From: MESE01 sp036675035
GTDB lineage: Bacteria > Pseudomonadota > Gammaproteobacteria > Burkholderiales > Burkholderiaceae_D
NCBI GenBank assembly: GCA_036675035.1
Contig: JAKFFO010000220.1
Location: forward strand, 1 to 55,043
Direction of reading: 5' to 3'
DNA length: 55,043 nt
Part shown: positions 15,740 through 24,429 of the stretch, one piece after another
How the letters are laid out: every line of letters begins with the position of its first letter
How positions within the stretch are numbered: position 1 is the stretch's first letter
Made by a program: the position numbers and the translations under genes
The notes under the pieces: model-generated
Told to the model about the DNA's origin: nothing
The model's input: only the letters and a program-made list of their open reading frames with translations
Databases searched by the model: none

Positions 15740-17047
15740 TCAAAGAGCCGGTTTGTGAAACAGTGCGAAGAACAAACCGTCGTGATCACTATCTGCTTGC
15801 GCCTTTGGCAACAACTGACCCGGCGCAGGCAGACGGATTGCATGCTGACGCACGGCGAAAGCGGCCGCCTGCGCTTCGGATTCCTGCGGCCAGATCGAGC
15901 AGGTCACAAACAACAATTTACCATTCGGGCGCAGCATACGCCAAAGGTTGTCGAGAATTTGCTGCGAAAGTGTTGCAAGCTGAGCAGCGTCGCCCTTGCG
16001 CCGCAGCCAGCGGATATCAGGATGGCGCCGGACAATACCTGAAGCGGTGCAGGGCACGTCAGCCAGGATCCGGTCAAACGGCGTTCGATCCCACCAGCTG
16101 TCGCCGCCGGCGTCGCCGGTCTTGAGCGTGGCATCCAGCTTCAGGCGCTGCAGATTCTGTTCGATTCGAGTCAGTCGTTGCGGATCAAGATCCAGTGCTG
16201 TCAAATCGACATCGGCAATTTCAAGAATGTGACCGGTCTTCCCTCCAGGCGCGGCGCAGGCATCAAGTACCCGCATGCCATCGTGCAGGTCAAGCAAGGG
16301 GGCGGCCAGTTGTGCCGCAGCATCTTGCACAGAGACCCACCCCTGGTCAAATCCGGGAATCCGATGGACCGGAGCCGGCTGGTCCAGTCGCACCGCATCG
16401 GGGCCGATCCGGATCGCTGGCATCCCACTCTCCGACAATTTCTGCAAGTAGTCGGAAACCGATACCGCGCGGCGGTTCACGCGAAGAGTCAGCGGTGGAA
16501 GGACATTACCGGCCTGCAGTATCGATTGCCATTCGCGCGGATAGGCTGTTTTGGCGGTATCGATCCACCACCGGGGATAGTTCAACTCGGCTTCCGGATT
16601 GGCTGCGATTTGCTGTGCAAGCGCATCCTGCTCGCGCAGAAAGCGGCGCAAAACCGCATTGACCATGCCTTTTGCATGCGCCATGTCGGGATCGGCGGCT
16701 GCCGCGCTCACCGCTTGGTTTACCACCGTGAAGTCGTCGTATGGCGTCTCGCCTGGCGTCGCAATGAGGCTCAGCGAACAACTCAGCAATCCGTGCAGCA
16801 CCGCTGGCTCGGGTGCTTTTGTTGTCAGGTGCGCGAGTAATGCATTTGCCCGGCCCCATCCGCGCATGGTTCGATAGGCAATGTCCTGGATCGCGCCGCG
16901 CGCCGGCATCGGAGCGTCGATTTTTTCGAAGACCCGGCCAAGCGCCTGCGGCAATGCCGTGCCTTTTCGTACCAGTGCAACTGCTTGTGCCGCGCCCAGC
17001 AAACTGTAGGCGAGCGAATCAGGTTTGACAGCAAGTCGGGTTGTCAT
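15740..17047 (-). CDS. rsmB: 16S rRNA m5C967 methyltransferase RsmB
   Basis: This 435-residue protein combines an N-terminal NusB-like RNA-binding domain (about 10-140) with a Rossmann methyltransferase domain (SAM motif VLDACAAPGGKTGHILE). Both cysteines of RNA m5C methyltransferases are present: Cys333 in motif IV (DVPCTASG) and the catalytic Cys383 in motif VI (VTCSIWP). It methylates C967 of 16S rRNA during ribosome assembly. I set the start at ATG 17047 (MTTRLAVKPD); an upstream in-frame ATG at 17110 would add 21 non-conserved residues. It is probably the first gene of the operon rsmB-DUF4390-kinase-regulator. An insertion sequence ends 376 bp upstream. Confidence 0.9.
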   Translation of the reverse strand: MTTRLAVKPDSLAYSLLGAAQAVALVRKGTALPQALGRVFEKIDAPMPARGAIQDIAYRTMRGWGRANALLAHLTTKAPEPAVLHGLLSCSLSLIATPGETPYDDFTVVNQAVSAAAADPDMAHAKGMVNAVLRRFLREQDALAQQIAANPEAELNYPRWWIDTAKTAYPREWQSILQAGNVLPPLTLRVNRRAVSVSDYLQKLSESGMPAIRIGPDAVRLDQPAPVHRIPGFDQGWVSVQDAAAQLAAPLLDLHDGMRVLDACAAPGGKTGHILEIADVDLTALDLDPQRLTRIEQNLQRLKLDATLKTGDAGGDSWWDRTPFDRILADVPCTASGIVRRHPDIRWLRRKGDAAQLATLSQQILDNLWRMLRPNGKLLFVTCSIWPQESEAQAAAFAVRQHAIRLPAPGQLLPKAQADSDHDGLFFALFHKPAL

Positions 17048-17423
17048 TATGTGCCGAAGCCGGATGGCCGTTAATCGGAGAGCTGCGATTGTAATCGAGA
17101 CGATCGCCACACGCCGGCTTCGATCGCGTTATTAAGGGTCCGCGCAGCAATAAGTTAGGCAGTTTTCCTGGCCGTAGCGGGCGCACTGCCGCGTTGTCCG
17201 TCGCTAGCAGTGCTCGCACTGCGTCGGCATCCTCTCCCTCGGTCCCTCACCAGTGCTGGCAAACCGTTCAAACTCGCCATGACAGCCTGTATGCGCAAGT
17301 TATTGACCATTTTGAATGTCATGATAAAAAACAAAAAGTCCTGGACAAATGCACTCACAACTTGACACGGTTGCTCTCCACCCGTGGAGAGGGAAGCTAT
17401 TTGCACCCTTCTCCCGCAAGCGG
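17048..17423. other. Gene-free region upstream of rsmB with a REP-like hairpin
   Basis: No coding frame is convincing. CTCTCCA (17374-17380) and TGGAGAG (17385-17391) form a 7-bp hairpin. Another palindrome arm, CCCTTCTCCCGC, lies at 17406-17417 and is interrupted by the insertion sequence. Together they resemble the dispersed intergenic repeats rich in CTCCC/GGGAG found in many Burkholderiales. Confidence 0.5.
17418..17423. repeat. Target-site duplication AAGCGG, left copy
   Basis: The 6 bp directly before the left inverted repeat are identical to 18693-18698 after the right inverted repeat, as expected for IS481-family insertion. Confidence 0.85.
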
Positions 17424-18692
17424 TGTATAGACCGGAGACATGGGTGACACATGTGCGGAGACATAGGTAACACTTTTCCCGTTAGCAGATCAATGGGGAA
17501 AGAGATGCCTTGGGAGAATGTCACCGTGATAGAAAAGCGAGAGGAGTTTGTGGTGTTGGCGAGCAAGGAAGGCGCGAATGTCAGCGAGTTGTGCCGGCGC
17601 TTTGGGATCAGCCGCAAGACCGGTTACAAATGGCTGGGCCGCTATGAGAGCGGGCGGACCGGTGCCTTGCTGGACCGGTCCAGGCGCCCGCATTGTTCGC
17701 CGCGCATAAGTACGACCGAGGTGGAGGAAGCGGTACTGGCAATGCGGCACAAGCATCCAGCCTGGGGCGGGCGCAAGATCTCTCACGTGCTGGCGCGCGA
17801 CTGGCAGCAGCACGTTGCGCCCAGCACCGTGACAGCCATTTTGCACCGGCACGGCCTGATCGACCCGGCCGCCAGTACCGCAGCGACGCCCTGGAAGCGC
17901 TTTGAACATGCGCAACCTAACCAGTTGTGGCAAATGGATTTCAAAGGGCATTTCGCTGTTGGAAAGCGCCGTTGCCATCCCCTGACAGTCATTGACGACC
18001 ATTCGCGCTACAACTTGGTGTTGGCTGCTTGCGAGAATGAGCGGCGCGGCACGGTGCAAGCGGCGTTGGAACGGACCTTCGCGCGCTACGGTTTGCCACA
18101 GCGTATCAACACCGATAACGGTTCGCCATGGGGAACCGCTGGTCAGGCAGGGCTGACCGGTTTGGCCGTGTGGCTGATCCGGCTGGGCATCCTCCTGTCG
18201 CATAGCCGACCGCTGCATCCGCAGACCAATGGCAAGGATGAGCGCTTCCATCGCAGCCTGAAAGCCGAAGTGTTGGCCTTGCGTCAGTTTGACGATCTGG
18301 AGCAGGTGCAGACTGAATTTGATCGTTGGCGACGGGTGTACAACCGCGAGCGGCCGCATGAAGCGCTGAGCATGCAGGCCCCCGCAGACCGCTACCGCCC
18401 GAGCACCCGCAGTATGCTGTCTTCGTTGCCGGGCATCGAATACGGTCCTGACGACGTGGTTCGCAAGGTGCAGCAAGGCGGATGGATTAGCTGGCAGGGA
18501 TGGAACATTCGCGTCTCCAAGGCGCTGGTCGGCCAACCCATCGCACTGCGACCCAGCCTTACTGATGATGGAATTTATAATGTGTATTTCTGCCATCAAC
18601 ATCTCAATTCCCTTGATTTGAGATCCCTGGATGCCGATTAACTTGTTACCCATGTCTTCGCACACCTGTTACCTATGTATCCAGTCTATACA
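17424..18692 (+). mobile_element. Complete IS481-family insertion sequence
   Basis: This 1269-bp element begins TGTATAGAC and ends with its reverse complement. The terminal inverted repeats match at 41 of 49 positions. Each end holds two direct copies of GACATRGGTRACA (left: 17437-17449 and 17460-17472), probably transposase-binding sites. Identical AAGCGG flanks mark the target duplication. The transposase frame is intact, so the element may be active. It sits upstream of rsmB and interrupts an older palindrome. Confidence 0.93.
17505..18641 (+). CDS. IS481-family DDE transposase
   Basis: This 378-residue transposase has an N-terminal helix-turn-helix (ELCRRFGISRKTGYKW, about 26-45) and an integrase-core catalytic triad: Asp in QLWQMDFKGHF, Asp in INTDNGSPWG and Glu in NGKDERFHRSLK. 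The C-terminal tail has NRERPHEAL and VRKVQQGGWISWQG as in IS481. The frame is open from 17451, inside the terminal repeat. I chose ATG 17505 (MPWENVTV) because family members start with MPW and a purine-rich stretch precedes it. ATG 17493 is an alternative. Confidence 0.9.
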   Translation: MPWENVTVIEKREEFVVLASKEGANVSELCRRFGISRKTGYKWLGRYESGRTGALLDRSRRPHCSPRISTTEVEEAVLAMRHKHPAWGGRKISHVLARDWQQHVAPSTVTAILHRHGLIDPAASTAATPWKRFEHAQPNQLWQMDFKGHFAVGKRRCHPLTVIDDHSRYNLVLAACENERRGTVQAALERTFARYGLPQRINTDNGSPWGTAGQAGLTGLAVWLIRLGILLSHSRPLHPQTNGKDERFHRSLKAEVLALRQFDDLEQVQTEFDRWRRVYNRERPHEALSMQAPADRYRPSTRSMLSSLPGIEYGPDDVVRKVQQGGWISWQGWNIRVSKALVGQPIALRPSLTDDGIYNVYFCHQHLNSLDLRSLDAD

Positions 18693-18698
18693 AAGCGG
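18693..18698. repeat. Target-site duplication AAGCGG, right copy
   Basis: This matches 17418-17423. Removing the element and one copy restores a 12-bp-arm palindrome. Confidence 0.85.
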
Positions 18699-18713
18699 GA
18701 GAAGGGATGGAGA

Positions 18714-18732
18714 CTCAAAGCACTGCTTTGAG
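18714..18732. repeat. Inverted repeat CTCAAAGCA/TGCTTTGAG
   Basis: Perfect 9-bp arms surround a single base (18723). It has no T-tract, lies close to the insertion sequence, and may be part of the same intergenic repeat. Confidence 0.5.
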
Positions 18733-18823
18733 GGAAAGAGTCTTGCAGTGCATCCCGCTACACCCAACGGAAGTCCCCTTGGGGGGCGAACGCCCAATTA
18801 CCCAACTTATTGCTGCGCGGGCC

Positions 18824-19669
18824 CTAAGAAATCCGATCAAGCCAGGCACCGACATCATTGAATACACGAGGAGATTCAATTTCATTAAAAATCTCGTGAT
18901 AAAAATCCTCGTAATAATGCATGGTGCCGATTTCCGGTGCCAGGCGTTTGAAAAATGCATTACTGCCTTTTGCGTCGACCAGATGGTCGTCGCCGGCCAC
19001 CACCAGGAGTGTCGGAATCGCCAGGTCGGCCGCATGCGATTGTGAAAAATCAATCGCGGCCAGCATGCTGCCTAACAGCCGTGCACTGATTTTCGGGTGC
19101 ACCAGCGGATCCTTCAGATAATCCGTTTCGACTTGCGGGTCATGCGACAGATAGCGTGTTTGCAGACCGTTGGGTATGCCCAGACCCGGTGCAATTGCAC
19201 GAAGAATTTTGGCGAGGGCTTTCTGCGCACCCGAAAGCGGCAGTGCCAGCGCCGGGGAAGACAGGATCAGGCCGCGCAGCGGCGACAAGCGGGCCGTGGC
19301 AAATCTGGCGGCGAACAAACCGCCCATGCTATGGCCGAACAACAGCAACGACGCAGCGTCTTGTTGATCGAGGCGCCGAGCAAAGTCATCGATGATGATT
19401 TTTGCATCCTGCAGCATGGTGGCGTCGCCGGGCACATCGCCACGCGCTCCGCCGGAGCGGCCATGGCCGCGATGATCGTATGCGCGCACCGACAGGCCGC
19501 GATCGTTGAAAAACCGGATCACATGACGATATCGGCCGCTGTGTTCGCCCAGGCCGTGCATCAGAACGATGGCGCCGTTGGCCGAAGCAGGCGGATCAAT
19601 CAGCCAGTCTGTGACGAATAGCGGCGTGCCGTCGCCGGCCTTGATCGTCAGCTCTCGCGGATTGGTCAT
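18824..19669 (-). CDS. Alpha/beta hydrolase, monoacylglycerol-lipase-like
   Basis: This 281-residue cytoplasmic hydrolase has nucleophile Ser114 in the elbow GHSMGG, an acid in VVAGDDHLVD and a histidine in DFYHEIFNE. LMHGLGEHSGRY near residue 37 and AYDHRGHGRSGG are hallmarks of the lysophospholipase/monoacylglycerol lipase group (PldB, COG2267). It probably cleaves lipid monoesters, but the substrate is not proven. The start overlaps the DUF1840 stop in TGATG, so the two are cotranslated. Confidence 0.85.
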   Translation of the reverse strand: MTNPRELTIKAGDGTPLFVTDWLIDPPASANGAIVLMHGLGEHSGRYRHVIRFFNDRGLSVRAYDHRGHGRSGGARGDVPGDATMLQDAKIIIDDFARRLDQQDAASLLLFGHSMGGLFAARFATARLSPLRGLILSSPALALPLSGAQKALAKILRAIAPGLGIPNGLQTRYLSHDPQVETDYLKDPLVHPKISARLLGSMLAAIDFSQSHAADLAIPTLLVVAGDDHLVDAKGSNAFFKRLAPEIGTMHYYEDFYHEIFNEIESPRVFNDVGAWLDRIS

Positions 19670-20013
19670 CAGATTCCCCAGGCCACTGTGTGTCCCTGGT
19701 TTTTTGCCGCTCTCAGCATTTCAAGCAGCGGGTAGATACGGGTTGCAAAGCTGACCGCCTGGTTCGGTTCCTGTTCCTTTTCGTCGCCCGCGTCTCCACG
19801 TTCCGCTTCCATGTCATGGTGCGCATCTTCGGCTGCGGAGCGAGTCTTGCTTTGCTGAATTTCTGTCTCAAGCCTGGCGATTGCATCGCCGGTTTCGTCG
19901 GCGGTAATCACGCCGCGCTTGAGTTCCTTGCCGAGCAGATCGAGTATTTGTTTGGCGTGTTTTTCGTACATGACAACGTCAGCTGCTGCCTTGGATTTGA
20001 ATGTGACCAACAT
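19669..20013 (-). CDS. DUF1840 domain protein
   Basis: This 114-residue protein starts MLVTFKSKAAADVVMYEKHA and continues with AKQILDLLGKE and VITADETGDAIARLE, matching DUF1840. The family is widespread in betaproteobacteria and of unknown function. A charged low-complexity middle (DAHHDMEAERGDAGDEKEQE) separates it from a C-terminal helix. GGAGG lies six bases before ATG 20013, which excludes the upstream in-frame ATG. It overlaps the hydrolase gene downstream. Confidence 0.85.
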   Translation of the reverse strand: MLVTFKSKAAADVVMYEKHAKQILDLLGKELKRGVITADETGDAIARLETEIQQSKTRSAAEDAHHDMEAERGDAGDEKEQEPNQAVSFATRIYPLLEMLRAAKNQGHTVAWGI

Positions 20014-20131
20014 AAGGCCTCCATGATGTAATGATTCTTGAAACCATAGCACGACTTGCGGTCTGCATTGTCGGTTTGAAAAGAAAGTTCAGGCACATCC
20101 GCGACAGTTTCCGGTCCAGTCCGGCCGGATT

Positions 20132-21436
20132 CTATGGAAGCGCGATCGTCCGGTCCGGTTGCGCCCGGTTTACGGCAAATGCGAGCAGGGATGCAATCTG
20201 CAACACCAGAAAAACGCCGAAAGCCGCACGCATTGCATTGGCCGGTGACGCGCCGTTATTTTCAAAGACGTCAATCAACAATCCCACACCCCATTGCGCG
20301 ACAAATGCGCCAATAAACAAGGTCAGGTTATATGCACTGTTGGCGCGTCCGGCCAATGACGGCGGAAACGACAGGCTGACATAGGTTGCAATCAGCATGC
20401 CGAGGCTGACAAATGCCGCCAGTGCGATCCATAGCAGCCATGAAAGAGGGTGGGTTGTGGTCAGCATGGCTGCCTGCGTCAGTGTCGCGCCGCATAAGCC
20501 GAACGCGATTACCCTGAGTACCGGCCAGCCGCGGTTGCCGCTGTATGACAGATGGCGCGGCGCCCACCATGACAGCCAGAGATAGGCCAGCATCAGCGCA
20601 AAATTGAACACGAACAAAACCTGCGAAGTTTGCGCCACGCTCATTCCGAGTACGGTGACCATCCAGGGACCCGCCCACAGAGTTTGCAGTGCGACAAAAG
20701 TGCCTTGATTTATTGCGCCCAATGGAGCCAGGCGCCGGAAAAAAGGATTGCCGAAAACTCGTGCATACCCCTCTTTTTTCTGGCTGTCGCCGATAACCGG
20801 CTTTGCAGGATGCGCAGCATTGTGCGCGGCAGCGGATTGAGCCGCCATCCTTTTTTCTGTCTCTGTCAGCAGGAAGAATATTGCGGCGGACGCCAGCACG
20901 ATCAGCGCCGCCATGATCCAGAATACGCCACGCCAGCCGATATACGGCATTGCCGCCGCCACGGGCACCGTGGTTGCCAGCACTCCCGATGTACCGGCTA
21001 CCAGCATCCGGCTCATCAGTTGGCTTTGGCGCTCCGGCGCATACCATTGCCGATAGGCTTTCAACGGTGCCATCAGGCATGCCGAGACGCCCACGCCAAT
21101 CAGTGCGCGGCCTATCCATAAACCGGTAAGTGATGAGCTCATCGCAAATATCGCTGCACCGGCTGCTGCAAACAGCAACAGAACCGATTCGGTGCGGCGC
21201 GCACCGTATTTATCCAGCCAGATCCCAAGCGGCAGCTGCAGGCTTGCGAAGCTGACAAAGTAGGCAGACGACAACAGGCCGAGATCGGAATTGGATAGAT
21301 TCAGATCGGCCATCAAGGCCGGCGCAATGACCGCGTTGATGGCTCGAAATGCATAGGACAGGCAATACGCGCCGGCAAAGCACGCAAAAACGCGCAGCGC
21401 AACCGAACCTCCGGGAGCAAGCATGTTCGGCGGCAC
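20132..21436 (-). CDS. MFS transporter
   Basis: This protein of 434 residues has about 12 helices. Motif A is GIWLDKYGARRTESV, with GRALIGVGVSACLMAPLKA in the next region. A long cytoplasmic linker with ETEKRMAAQSAAAHNAA joins the halves. It resembles uncharacterised MFS permeases of the sugar-phosphate/nitrate group. The first codon is GTG (21436-21434), and ATG 21424 (MLAPGG) is an in-frame alternative; neither has a strong ribosome-binding site. The lipoprotein gene ends one base upstream on the same strand, suggesting an operon. Confidence 0.85.
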   Translation of the reverse strand: MPPNMLAPGGSVALRVFACFAGAYCLSYAFRAINAVIAPALMADLNLSNSDLGLLSSAYFVSFASLQLPLGIWLDKYGARRTESVLLLFAAAGAAIFAMSSSLTGLWIGRALIGVGVSACLMAPLKAYRQWYAPERQSQLMSRMLVAGTSGVLATTVPVAAAMPYIGWRGVFWIMAALIVLASAAIFFLLTETEKRMAAQSAAAHNAAHPAKPVIGDSQKKEGYARVFGNPFFRRLAPLGAINQGTFVALQTLWAGPWMVTVLGMSVAQTSQVLFVFNFALMLAYLWLSWWAPRHLSYSGNRGWPVLRVIAFGLCGATLTQAAMLTTTHPLSWLLWIALAAFVSLGMLIATYVSLSFPPSLAGRANSAYNLTLFIGAFVAQWGVGLLIDVFENNGASPANAMRAAFGVFLVLQIASLLAFAVNRAQPDRTIALP

Positions 21437-21437
21437 G

Positions 21438-21983
21438 TCAGTTCAGCTTCAATGATGTGAAGAATGTATCCACGGCATCGCGCGACACCGCGTCTTCGGG
21501 ACCAACCACGACAGCCTGATAAATACGCCGGTCCTTTGCGGCGAATCGGGCCACCAGCAGCGTCGGATGTTTTTTGACTTTTCTGCCAGCGGTGCCGACT
21601 GCCTCGATGTTGATGAATGGCGCCGGATTATCGGCCGCAATCGACGATTTTTCAAATCGGACCGTGCCATCGATATTTTTGACCAGCGCGGTTTTCATTG
21701 CAGTCAATGCATCGCGCGGCGGTGCCGGGTCAGGCAAGCTTGCGCTGCCAACTGCAAATGTAACGCCGTCGACTTCGGCCGCAGTCATCGTCATCGTCAG
21801 TTGGATGCCGTCCAGGTTGATCGGGCGCGAATGCGTTGAAGGCTTTGCCGGCAGCAGTACGACGAAAGGCGCGTCGGTGCCGCGCACTTCACGCCAGTCG
21901 TAGGTCGGGGTGCAGGCAGACAGTCCGAAGGCGATGATCGCCATCGGAAGTCGGATCGTATGAAGAATGGATGCTTTCAGCAT
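21438..21983 (-). CDS. Predicted lipoprotein of unknown function
   Basis: This 181-residue protein has a signal sequence ending in a lipobox (GLSAC, lipidated Cys24), so it is membrane-anchored. The mature part has FVVLLPAKPSTHSR and later YQAVVVGPEDAVSRDAVDTFFTSLKL, a layout seen in small betaproteobacterial lipoproteins of no known function. It lies directly before the MFS gene, with one base between stop and start. Confidence 0.75.
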   Translation of the reverse strand: MLKASILHTIRLPMAIIAFGLSACTPTYDWREVRGTDAPFVVLLPAKPSTHSRPINLDGIQLTMTMTAAEVDGVTFAVGSASLPDPAPPRDALTAMKTALVKNIDGTVRFEKSSIAADNPAPFINIEAVGTAGRKVKKHPTLLVARFAAKDRRIYQAVVVGPEDAVSRDAVDTFFTSLKLN

Positions 21984-22321
21984 GAACCAGATGGTAACAG
22001 GAGCAGTGCTTTCAGGCTTTCATGCCAGGAAGACAACCCCTATTTGCTGAGCTGCACGGCGGCGGTTCGAATGCCAGCGCTGAATAAAAAAGCCCGCGAA
22101 CCTTGCGGTTGCGGGCTAAAACTTCCAGGGAGTGGTGCTTCATTGAAGAACCGCCCCCATGGTATTGGGTGATCGAAATCGCGGCTTTGCGCTTGCGCAA
22201 AAGTTGTTGGATTAAAATTTTCAAGCGAATGACCAATATCCCTGGCTGAAAATCCACCGTTACAGCGTTTCGAATCAATGGCGCACCTGATTCGCGGACC
22301 GGCTTGAGCTCGGGTGCCTGA
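21984..22321. other. Intergenic region downstream of the acyltransferase gene
   Basis: No gene is supported. It contains the minus-strand terminator at 22085-22117. A 108-codon minus-strand frame across it lacks a ribosome-binding site and crosses the terminator hairpin, so I do not call it. Confidence 0.5.
22085..22117 (-). terminator. Rho-independent terminator of the acyltransferase gene
   Basis: On the minus strand, AGCCCGC pairs with GCGGGCT over a 13-base loop and is followed by six T (AAAAAA on the plus strand at 22085-22090). It ends transcription about 205 bp after the acyltransferase stop. Confidence 0.8.
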
Positions 22322-23467
22322 TTATCGGGGCCAGCCAAAGCGTTTTTTCATTCCAAGAAATTTCCCCCTCCCTTCCAATGTTTTGGATCCGGTGGCAAGT
22401 CGATTGAATTTTTCCCGGAACGGATCTTCGATGTATTTGTAGGTCCATCCGGACACAATGACGAGCACCGTTATAAAGAGAATGACGACGACTGTGTTCG
22501 GAATCAGTCCATCAACCCGGTTCGCGATGTTTTCGAAAAACAGCAGCAGCGGCATATGCATCAGATAGATTGAATACGATCGCTGGCCCAGTACCTGAAA
22601 CGGTTTGAGCGTAAACACGGTGGAAAGCCAGCCCTGATCCCTGTGCACCGATAGAATCAGCATCGCGAATACCGCAGGAAAAGCAAACGCTACGGCAGGG
22701 AATGCGTCGGCGACAGAAAACAGTATTGCGAGAGCCAGCAAGCCGGGTAGCTGCAACCTTGTGAAATCGAATGACATGGCGCGACTCGCGTAATACGCCA
22801 ATGCCCCCAGAAAGAATGAGAGGACGGTACGCGGAAAGCCGAAATCATAAGTCAACGACAGGCATCCACCCTGCTTAAGGCATTCATGTACCTGCACCGA
22901 CGCCCAGATGCTGATCGTGAGGCCGATGATACCTAACAGCGCAAAAGCCGCCACGCGCATGCGCCCTCGCAGCAACAGGCAGGCCGCGGCAAAGACCAGG
23001 TAAGTATAGAACTCGGTACTGATGCTCCAGCTCGGCGTGTTTAGAATCAGTCGGTCAAATACACCCATGCCATGCGTGAACGTCAGCGTCGCGAAAATTT
23101 CCGATGCGCTCGGAATCAGATAGTCGCGTGCAGCGGGATTATTCAGAATACTGGCGAAACCGTGCGAATAGGCGATGTTCTTGGCCAGCACAATCGCATT
23201 GGCTACCAGGATAAAGAAAGCCGTTGAAAATACCAGAAGAGGAAAGAGGCGGCCGATACGGCGAATTAAAAAAGATCGGAAATCTTCCGACGATGTCATT
23301 CTGGATGAATATGCGGCACAGATCACAAATCCGCTCAGGACCAGAAAAAGGTCAACGAATATGTATCCATGCCGAATGAATCCGAAATACCCGACACCGA
23401 TCTTGAGATGATACAAGGCGACAATCAGTGCCGCAGCACCTCGACCGCCTTCGAGCGATTTGATCAT
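22322..23467 (-). CDS. Acyltransferase-3 family membrane protein (OafA/YrhL-like)
   Basis: This 381-residue integral membrane protein has about ten helices. The family's signature histidine lies in the first helix region (EGGRGAAALIVALYHLKIG), with DLFLVLSGFVI following. Further typical stretches are NTPSWSISTEFYTYL and RSYSIYLMHMPLLLF. Members transfer acetyl or other acyl groups from the cytoplasm to surface sugars such as O-antigen or exopolysaccharide. An SGNH hydrolase lipoprotein is encoded 221 bp upstream on the same strand, and fused acyltransferase-3/SGNH proteins are known, so the two may act on the same polymer. Confidence 0.9.
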   Translation of the reverse strand: MIKSLEGGRGAAALIVALYHLKIGVGYFGFIRHGYIFVDLFLVLSGFVICAAYSSRMTSSEDFRSFLIRRIGRLFPLLVFSTAFFILVANAIVLAKNIAYSHGFASILNNPAARDYLIPSASEIFATLTFTHGMGVFDRLILNTPSWSISTEFYTYLVFAAACLLLRGRMRVAAFALLGIIGLTISIWASVQVHECLKQGGCLSLTYDFGFPRTVLSFFLGALAYYASRAMSFDFTRLQLPGLLALAILFSVADAFPAVAFAFPAVFAMLILSVHRDQGWLSTVFTLKPFQVLGQRSYSIYLMHMPLLLFFENIANRVDGLIPNTVVVILFITVLVIVSGWTYKYIEDPFREKFNRLATGSKTLEGRGKFLGMKKRFGWPR

Positions 23468-23688
23468 AGGCCGAGTATCTAAAGAATATGCAATGAAGTT
23501 TCAAAAGCCGGCATGGGCGTTCTCCCGCATTGATATGAATTCGGCTCGCAGCGTACGCCGCCAAAAAACGCCATGGCAGGTGCCGCGGCGAGTTTATCGC
23601 CGTTCATATTCCGTATGCAGCTTTCATGCACGATGCCGCCTTGGTTCACCGCCTCGTTATCTGGCGGCTTCACTGACGCGGCGCTGCG

Positions 23689-24429
23689 TTACAGCGGTAT
23701 GTCTGCATACACGCTCGCCGCATACTGGCCTTTTTCAATATAGACCGCTTGGGACGGATGGGTCCCGTCAGGGCAGAGGTCACGCACCGATCGGCCCGAC
23801 TGCATCAAATTTCCGTACTGATCGATAACCGGCAGGTTTTCTTGCGTGGCAACCGCCTTCATCGCGGTGACATAATTTTCCAGGCCGCCGTTGTCGACTG
23901 GATTCGGTGTTTCGAAAATCACTCGCTTTCCTTCATTCTTTGCGGTTCTGGCCAGACCGGTCAGGCATGTGCGGTAGCTGGACAGATTCGCGCCGGTTAC
24001 CGCGTCGTTGATTCCGTGGTTCAGGATAATCACGGTCGCGGTCGACGCTGCCATCCTGTTTGCCCAATCCGTGTCATTGAATAGCTGGCATGCGGTTTGA
24101 CCGTCAACGCCGAGATTGAACACCTGTTGGCTGGGCGACGAAGGCAACGCTGCGGCGAAAGCCTCGGGCGCCGATGTCGCAACCTGCGCGCCGGTATTCG
24201 ATTCATAACCGCGTATGGTGGAGTCGCCGTAGTACTCGATGACTTGCGCAACGCTGCTTAATGTCGGAGGCGTGTTGTTGGCCGGCGGTGCCGTAGTCCC
24301 TGGCGGCGTACCCGATGCAGCTGCATTGGCAGACGGATTCGATTCAGGCGAAGAATCGGAGCCGCCGCCACCGCAAGCCGACAGCGCAAGAACCAGCAAA
24401 AAAAGTGACGGGTAGGTTATTCGCTTCAA
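23689..24429 (-). CDS. SGNH/GDSL hydrolase lipoprotein (TTG start)
   Basis: This 246-residue protein starts at TTG 24429-24427, chosen because CAGGAG precedes it by six bases and because it directly yields a lipoprotein signal ending ALSAC (lipidated Cys19). A Gly/Ser/Pro/Ala/Thr-rich linker (20-60) follows. The SGNH blocks are nucleophile Ser70 in YYGDSTIRG, the oxyanion Gly in FNLGVDGQTA, Asn in LNHGIND, and the Asp/His pair in DGTHPS. This makes it an anchored esterase or deacetylase for cell-surface or extracellular esters. The upstream ATG at 24525 lacks a ribosome-binding site and signal peptide. Confidence 0.85.
   Translation of the reverse strand: MKRITYPSLFLLVLALSACGGGGSDSSPESNPSANAAASGTPPGTTAPPANNTPPTLSSVAQVIEYYGDSTIRGYESNTGAQVATSAPEAFAAALPSSPSQQVFNLGVDGQTACQLFNDTDWANRMAASTATVIILNHGINDAVTGANLSSYRTCLTGLARTAKNEGKRVIFETPNPVDNGGLENYVTAMKAVATQENLPVIDQYGNLMQSGRSVRDLCPDGTHPSQAVYIEKGQYAASVYADIPL

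Noticed and set aside
17490..18665. 391-codon open frame antisense to the transposase
   Set aside because: The sense frame has complete DDE motifs and matches IS481; the antisense product has no recognisable fold.
22012..22338. 108-codon minus-strand frame downstream of the acyltransferase
   Set aside because: It has no ribosome-binding site and runs through the terminator hairpin at 22085-22117.
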